Source: Gadus chalcogrammus (taxonomy: Eukaryota; Chordata; Actinopteri; Gadiformes; Gadidae). From it: a DNA stretch of 64,000 nucleotides. Under the pieces are notes generated by a model that did not search any database, was not told the DNA's origin, and saw nothing but the letters and a program-made list of their open reading frames with translations. The DNA lies in the NCBI RefSeq assembly GCF_026213295.1, contig NC_079424.1, forward strand, positions 14,396,050 through 14,460,049, read 5' to 3'. The stretch's first letter is position 1. Each line of letters opens with the position of its first letter. A program made the position numbers and the translations under genes. Below are positions 56,911 to 64,000 of the stretch, piece after piece.

Positions 56911-57587
56911 TACAAATAAATAACATAATATATGCTATTCTGATGACTTTGCCATCGAGAATGAATTGAATGCAATTGAAGATATAGCTTGAACACTTTT
57001 CCTGTTTTTTTCGGAAGAAAAGTGTACTTTGGCTGTGGTTGAAAGGCTCTGCAGGGAGGCTTCCTCCTCTCTGTCTCTGTGTTAAGGCCAAAAGGTCCCC
57101 CTATAAGGAATGCCCTTAAACAAATAGAGAGCGTATATACAGGAAGGAACTGTCCTTTACAGCCAGTGCTGGGTTAACTCCAGCAGAGGGTTATCACAGA
57201 TAAGTCCGGAGCAGAGAGATAAGTCTGAAACACACACGCAGAGAGCATGTCCCAATTGAAAAACAAAGGACTACTGTACCTTTTCTTTTAATGAGGGATC
57301 ATTGTAAACCGGTAAACTGTAGGTGGAACAATACATGGTGAAGCTTCAATACCAAATATCTTCAAAATGTTATAACTAGTCCATGTGATACATGGGAACA
57401 GGTCCTTAAGCAGGGTCTTCCTTCAGCGTCGCGCCATGGTCAACCAAAAGCTTCTCTCCTGCCAATTGTGGAGCACATTTTTGAGGGTATGAATGATGAT
57501 TGATTGAACAGTAATGATTTGTAATGCATGCTTTTAAATTAAGGACTGTGAGTCATGTGCCACACAAACCCACGCACTCAGCCTCAC

Positions 57588-57736
<149 letters not shown>

Positions 57737-57907
57737 GGCAGGCAGGCAGCAACAAGTGGTGTGGTTTTGTCCAGATTCCATTTTGGTCCGCTCGGCAAGG
57801 AACTTGTGTCACGTGATGTGACGCTTACAATCCCGTCCTCCACTCTTCTTTCTTCCATTCTTTCTTCCCTAACACCTCCTCCCTCCTTCCTTTCTTCCAC
57901 AGGGAGA

Positions 57908-57910
<3 letters not shown>

Positions 57911-57971
<61 letters not shown>
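57911..57971. repeat. (GA)n microsatellite
   Basis: About 30 GA units. A GLI-like site GACCACCCT follows at 57974-57982. Confidence 0.97.
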
Positions 57972-57974
<3 letters not shown>

Positions 57975-59819
57975 ACCACCCTCACTGGGATCAGAGCCCC
58001 TCAATCAGGGCCTTTCACACCCTGTGAACCTGAAACAATCGTGGTTTAATAGCAGCTGTCTGTCTGCCTTGTCCTGTCCTGGCCTGGCCCAGCAAAGCCC
58101 TGCTATAGCCATGCCCTGGCTGGGCTCTGCTAGGGCGGAGAAGACCTTCTTTAGATTGGGATAAGCGGGGAGATGCTCCAAGAGAAGATTTATTTCTTGT
58201 TGTTGTTGAAGAAAAACCGACAAGAATGGTGCCTACCCATTACACACACACACACACACACACACAGAGGCAGCGCAGGCACATAGACACACACGTTACA
58301 GTGTAGTGTACACACGTAGAGCAATGTACATGATGTGTTCAACACATGGACCGGTTCATGCCACTGTCCCTCTCTCTGTTACCCTCGGCGTAGGTTTTGA
58401 AGTTTTTTAATTCGTCTCGCTTGGATTTTCAGTTTTTAAATTAGAAGTGATTGTTTTGGTTTGCCGTGAATTAATGTTACTGAATCAAAGGTCCCTTTGA
58501 AACATCCCCTGAGTGTGAATCAGATCCGAGTTCCCCCAATCAATTGTCATATTGTCGTCTTCAGAAACATTCGACTAAACAACCACAACAGACCATTGGT
58601 GAGATTATTTTATTCTGTGTGGTGTCATTTAGCCTGAAGAACAACAAAACATTGTTAAACCACAAAGGTGGTTGAAGACTCATCACAAATTGTTTGTCCA
58701 TCGGGATTATTTTCACTTGACCAAATGACTAACATCTATACGCTGGAGATGCCAAAGTCAGCCCTCGTGACAAGCCCCTTGTTGCCCTAATGATTTCATT
58801 CAATGGGCCACGGTGAGGCCCTCTAGTAAAACATAAGGGGATGTTCGGGGGAATCCATGGAATGATCCTGGGGGGTGGGACACAGGGCTACACAAAATGG
58901 ATGTTTGACACCAGAGGGCAAAGGCATTAGGCGTTTGAAAGCACTCAATGAGAGCAAGCGTAGGGCACCCACAATCCAATGGAGCAATGTGACATTCATG
59001 ACGAATATTCGGAAAAAATCGTCTTTTAGGGTTATATTTAAATCATGTCCATACTGAGAAGGGGTCACAACAGTGGCAGGGGACAGCAATGAAAATAATG
59101 GCTACGGAGAAATGCAACTCACAAGAAATTCCCCAGAGCAGAGGGAGCGTTGGAAAAGTTTATGTTTAACCAAAGGAATAAGGCATCTCACAAAGGCGGG
59201 TAAAGTTTTATTTCTGTGATAAAATAATGGGTGAAATGTGGTTCAATGTGTGTAATTATAAAAACCTATATTAAATTATAAGGTTTTAACCTTACTTTTT
59301 TGTACTTCAAATTGTTAACATACATGTTAACATACACGTCAATCAACATAATTAAATTCACTTAACCTTTTTTTTAAAGACACGATAATCAACATCAGGG
59401 GATTTAAGTAAGGCAAATTTAATTTCAGAAAGGGGTTTACAAAAGGATACCATGGATTCTGAATGTATATAAGCCATCTTGACCCGGCGGTAAGGCTGAA
59501 GGAGATGGGAAACGGAGTAGTGCATGACATCCAGCCATCAGTGGGCCTAGCGTTGTCGCTAGCATGTGTTCAGTATTCGTTAAGGCTTGGTATGCACGTT
59601 CATGTTAGCGCCCAGGCATATGCCCCAGGAATGTGTTTGTGTGTGTGTGTTCCTTGTAGTTTATGATACTGACAGTAACAGGCAGAGTGGATCTGGTCTC
59701 TCACCCGTTCTCTTCTCCCCCCTTACGCTTTGATTCAGGGTGGCGATTTATTTTCTTTTGTTTTTCATACAAGTCTGTTTGTGTGTGCATTTAGTGTGCT
59801 ATACTAGTATTTGCTTCAC

Positions 59820-59887
59820 TGTGTGTATGCGTGTGTGAGTGTGTATATGCTTGAGTGTGGGTGAATGTGTGTGTCTGTGCATATGTG

Positions 59888-59934
<47 letters not shown>

Positions 59935-60180
59935 CTGTATATAAATGCGTGCGAAGGTGAGTGTATGTGTGTACTGCGTAGGGGTTTGTGTGGTTATTTG
60001 TATGTGTGTGTGTATACTGTATATATATATATATATATATGTGTGTGTCTGCATACATGCGTAGGGGTGTTTGCGTGCACAATGCATAGGCGTTTGTGTA
60101 TATGTGTGTGTTTGTGTGAGAGTGCGAGCATGCGTGTGTGTGTGTATATGTGTATGTGTGTGTGTGTGCACGTGCGTTTT
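59820..60180. repeat. Degenerate TG/TA-rich tract
   Basis: TG-rich sequence with two (TA)n cores of about 10 units (about 59897-59924 and 60020-60040). The long open frames here on both strands are artefacts of composition. Confidence 0.9.
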
Positions 60181-60272
60181 GCATAGGTGTGTGTGTTCAG
60201 TGGGTGGGAGCGTGCACGGCGGAGGCAGGCCGCCAGAGCGACTCGCTGTCATCTCATGTGGTTGATATTAGA

Positions 60273-60335
60273 AATCAAACCAGTAGTAATGGGAATCAAA
60301 CCAGTAGTAATGGGAATCAAACCAGTAGTGATGGG
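60273..60335. repeat. 21-bp unit repeated three times
   Basis: AATCAAACCAGTAGTAATGGG occurs at 60273-60293, 60294-60314 and 60315-60335; the third copy has one A-to-G change. It happens to be in a short open frame (NQTSSNG repeats) but there is no sign of a gene. Confidence 0.9.
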
Positions 60336-60529
60336 ATCCAGGTGAACACGGCCGATGGCTTTCACATGCACGGCCAGCAGCGGTTCTGCTCACACACTGC
60401 TCATCTCCTGCCTCCGCCGGGTTAGCTTGGTCCACAACACTGAGGCCACCAGCCGACTGGGGCTCAATGGGATGGAGGAGTCTGTGGAGTCCATCTAGAT
60501 TTGACAAAGACCAGGTGAAACACTAGACT

Positions 60530-60552
60530 TGTGTGTGTGTGTGCGTGTGCGT

Positions 60553-60583
<31 letters not shown>

Positions 60584-60605
60584 CGTGTGTGTGTGTGTGT
60601 GTGTG

Positions 60606-60659
<54 letters not shown>

Positions 60660-60790
60660 CGTGTGCGTGTGCGTGCGTGGTTGGGCGCCATGTGTGTTTG
60701 TGTGTGCGTTTGTGTGTGTGTGAGTGTGTGTGCGTGCGTGGTTGGGTGCCATGTGTGTTTGTGTGTGTGTGTGCGTGTGCGTGTGTGTCT
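60530..60790. repeat. Interrupted (TG)n/(CGTG)n tract
   Basis: About 260 bp of TG with frequent CG steps. It includes a ~30-bp segment around GGTTGGGCGCCATGTGTG that is repeated with a G-to-T change at about 60740. Confidence 0.95.
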
Positions 60791-61049
60791 TGTTTGTGTG
60801 AGGAGCACTGAGGAAAAAAGAACAGGTCTTTGTGCTGTTGTTTTTTTCCATTTTCAAACATCACACTCAGTGCCCTTATTCAGTTTGGTGACAGTTGGCT
60901 GATAAGATGGTTCAATGCGTGAGTGGTTGTCGCTAGCATTGCACTTCTCCATAAAATGTGGACGACGAAAGAATAACTGAATAAACTACTTCACAATATT
61001 TTAATCAATATCTACGATAATGCATGTGCAAAAAGGTTATAAAGTACAG

Positions 61050-61198
61050 TGTGTGTGTGTGTGTGTGTGTGTCTGTGTGTGGTGCATGTTCTCACTTGGT
61101 CATTTCAATGAGGGCACCCGCATTGTTAAGAGAATGTGTCTGTGTCTGTGTGTGTGTGTGTGTCTGTGTCTGTGTGTGTGTGTGTGTGTGTGTGTCTC
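61050..61198. repeat. Two short (TG)n / (TGTC)n tracts
   Basis: TG tracts at 61050-61080 and 61137-61197 separated by unique sequence. Confidence 0.9.
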
Positions 61199-62326
61199 TC
61201 GATGTGTGTGTTCTCCACAGTGGATGACTCACATGGTGTCGTCCCCTTTGGCAGGCAGAGATTGAAGAGGAGGCGGTGTTTATTATTTCCCCCGGTTGCC
61301 ATGGCGGCGGTGCGTTAGGGCGGCGTCATCGTCCGTGTAATTGCAGCGCTGTGACTGTCGGACTGTCCTCCTCGGTGTAAGCCACTGCTCTCTCTCGCGC
61401 CAATTAGGACCGCACACTTGGCCGGCCGCCCTGAGATCAGACAGGTGATGAGGTGCACTGGTGTGAATGTGTTAGCGGGTGAGATAAAAAAATACGAAGG
61501 CATCTGTGTGCGACGGCTTTGAGTGCAGTCAAGGGTATTTTGGGAAAAAGTGAATTTGGGCAACACAATTGGGTTTAATCTTTCAAACACCAGCCCCTGA
61601 ATGCAACTTGTTTACAGCCAACAAGGCTGCACTTTAATGGTATTCTTCGTTCACAATGATTTGTTTCTTATAGAAGGTCTTACGAGGTATCTTAAATAAA
61701 TATGAAACAGTTTTATAGGGAAGCATAAAGTTAAATGGTTGCAATCATTTCTTCTAATTTCCATTTACATCAAGCAGGAAAAAAAACTGAAAGTAAGCAA
61801 AGTGAAGCCGCCAAGAAGGAGGGAAGTGGTGAGCACCAGAGAGAAATATTTTCAAGCAGACCGAGATCAGAGAGATATGCCGACTGTGTGTTGATGACAA
61901 GCCTTCTCAACAACAACTCTCGTTATCTGAGATGAGATTTAAAAAAAATAAAACTTTCTGGAACGGACACATGTGCTGGCCAAGCTGGAACTATAGTCCC
62001 ACACCCAACCCTTAACCCTTGAGTAGACAACTACAGCAACCATGTAACACGGCACCATTCATGCTAAACTAGTAGTCTAACACACGCATGTGTTGTTAAA
62101 GGGGCCGGCAATGCTATTTCTGGTCTTAATCACTAGTTGGGGTGTCTTTTGTTTGCATGAAGATGTCCCATCCTTCCCTGTCCTCTGCTAAATGACGTGT
62201 TGCTTCACACTCCCTCTCTTTGAACGTCGTTTTTGTCAATCAGGGTGGTGGAAAGGCCACTTGTCAGCGTCATGTTAGCCAAATCAGATGTCACAACAGG
62301 AAAGCAGTGTGCATACATAGCGGAGG

Positions 62327-62328
<2 letters not shown>

Positions 62329-62413
<85 letters not shown>
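62329..62413. repeat. (CA)n microsatellite
   Basis: About 42 CA units. Confidence 0.98.
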
Positions 62414-62418
<5 letters not shown>

Positions 62419-63310
62419 GATGACTTACAACCACTGCAGGCCAAATGTGGGCAGCTCGTCACTGATACACTGACATGAATCCACCGTAGGTCAGAGGTAA
62501 CTGCTTCCACAGTCAAAAAAACACGACTAATATTTACAACCGCTATGCGTGATATGCATGTTAACAAGTAAGTTGTACTCCAACTAAACTTGCCTAACTT
62601 CCAAGTCATGTCCCTGAACTCTGCAATCTACAAATATGTTTTTTGGTGTATACATTTACTGTAAATGAATACTTTCAATGTACTAACTAAACTGGTGGTC
62701 CCATTCAGAAAAGTTGTTTTCGAATTAGAGATTGAGTTTTGCTTTAATTTTACTGCTTCTAATTGGCCTCACATCAATATTTGGTTTTACTTTGAGTAGA
62801 AACATCTTGTACCACAGTAACTGTCCCTTCTGTCGTTTGTGTCCTTTTCTGAAGCTTTAAATATTATTTATTGTAATGTTCCATGTGGTCCACGGCCATA
62901 AATTACAAAGACATGGAAACTAATAATTGTCCTTGAGCTGAAATCATTACAATGAGCTCAGTTCCTTTCTGGAGAGCAATATCCTTTTTTACAGACCTTG
63001 CTTTGGGACAAGCTGCTACCATTCTTTCAAATTGTAATGACTATGTTTGGGCCAACAGCTTTCAGAAAACAAGTCAACGCAGCCCGCATTTCCACACTAA
63101 ATACAGCTAATGCCTATTTGCTACAGCCTTTGCAAAGACAAATCAAATCAAGTATTTGTGAAAATAATATTATTGGGACGAACCAAGAATGAATTATTTT
63201 TTCCCTCATAACCGTGAGTATTGACTGAAAAGGAATGGGAGAAAAGAGAGAGAGAGAGAGTGAGACATTTTTTCATAGCAAGACAAGGAGTAAGGAATGG
63301 GAGAAAAGAC

Positions 63311-63429
<119 letters not shown>

Positions 63430-64000
63430 CAGATTGTTTTAAATCCGCACTGAGTCAGGCTCTCAAATGTATGCCCATGGGCTGCTTCTTGGGTGGGCTA
63501 CGGCGAGGGAGGGAGGGAATGGGGGAGGGGGGATGGAGGGAGGGAGGGAGGTGCGCTAGATGCAGCAGGGGAAAGTTGCCGGCTCCAGACTTCAGCCTAG
63601 CTTTTCCTGCTGGAACACATATACAGCTCCACCGTCCCTGCTGACTAGCTGGCTGGCTCGCTAGCTGGCTGACTGGCTGACTTACTACCCAGTACTGCCT
63701 TCCGCAACTTTACCATTCTCCTAGATTGCTTTTTCTTTTCTCTCTCTTTGACTTAGTTTCATTCAGTGTCCCATATTAGAAAGTGTGTATACCTTAAAAA
63801 ATAGAGCACACAAATACAATAGTACACTTTATACTCCCTAAAAATCTAGATCTGCTTGATGTATTGTGTATAACTTTCTACCAGTTAGGTTTAACGTCAA
63901 CGACACACAACATGGCCGCCAGACTCCAAACCTTTCACCAAGGCCTTTGGATCTGATAAGACCCAGTGCGGCTGCCTCTTCTCTCTCCTCCGTGCCAGCA

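Noticed and set aside
63430..64000. A second promoter or first exon near the right edge (ATG GCC GCC at about 63911)
   Set aside because: The frame from that ATG ends after about 14 codons, and there is no clear donor within the window; too little to support a gene.

Overview
The window is a piece of a teleost fish genome. It has vertebrate spliced genes with GT/AG introns, very dense long (CA/TG)n, (GA)n and (GCAC)n microsatellites, and short non-autonomous hAT elements. The gene order, an r3hdm2-type gene on the minus strand head-to-head with an activin beta C/E-type gene on the plus strand, matches the vertebrate block R3HDM2 - INHBC/INHBE - GLI1. Microsatellite density this high would suit a cod-like (gadiform) fish, but the species cannot be fixed from the sequence.

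Region 1 (1-37.6 kb, minus strand): r3hdm2. Seventeen coding exons can be followed without a break in reading phase from the ATG at 17176 down to 503. They give about 732 residues; the last ~quarter of the protein lies beyond the left edge. The order is a short acidic N-terminus, a basic NLS-like stretch, an R3H domain (R-x3-H visible), a SUZ-type segment, a Ser-rich region and a long Gln/Pro-rich tail. Two or three candidate 5' non-coding exons/promoters lie upstream: 18.7-18.96 kb with CRE and NF-Y motifs, 33.35 kb, and a CpG-richer one at 37.4-37.6 kb. The rest of 17.2-37.4 kb is 5' intron.

Region 2 (37.6-44.2 kb): a two-exon activin/inhibin beta gene on the plus strand, 371 aa, with signal peptide, propeptide and a 114-aa mature domain carrying all nine activin cysteines. 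Its upstream flank holds a ~210-bp tandem duplication, each copy with a long (TG)n. Downstream, a 97%-identical 144-bp copy of its exon 1 start region sits at 42.66 kb.

Region 3 (44.2-55.2 kb): intergenic, with a 458-bp tandem duplication, a 133-bp hAT MITE and several (CA/TG)n tracts. Region 4 (55.2-64 kb): a promoter-like stretch with a good donor at 55620/55621, placed where synteny predicts the non-coding first exon of gli1. The rest would be its first intron and includes two regulatory-looking stretches. No gli1 coding exon was recognised.

The two certain genes act separately: R3hdm2 is an intracellular R3H/SUZ protein presumed to bind nucleic acid, and the activin subunit is a secreted TGF-beta-family ligand. 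I found no undescribed gene system. The most unusual observations are the activin exon-1 fragment duplication, microsatellites occupying the 3' splice-site upstream region of two r3hdm2 exons, and the nested hAT insertion with an exact 8-bp target-site duplication.
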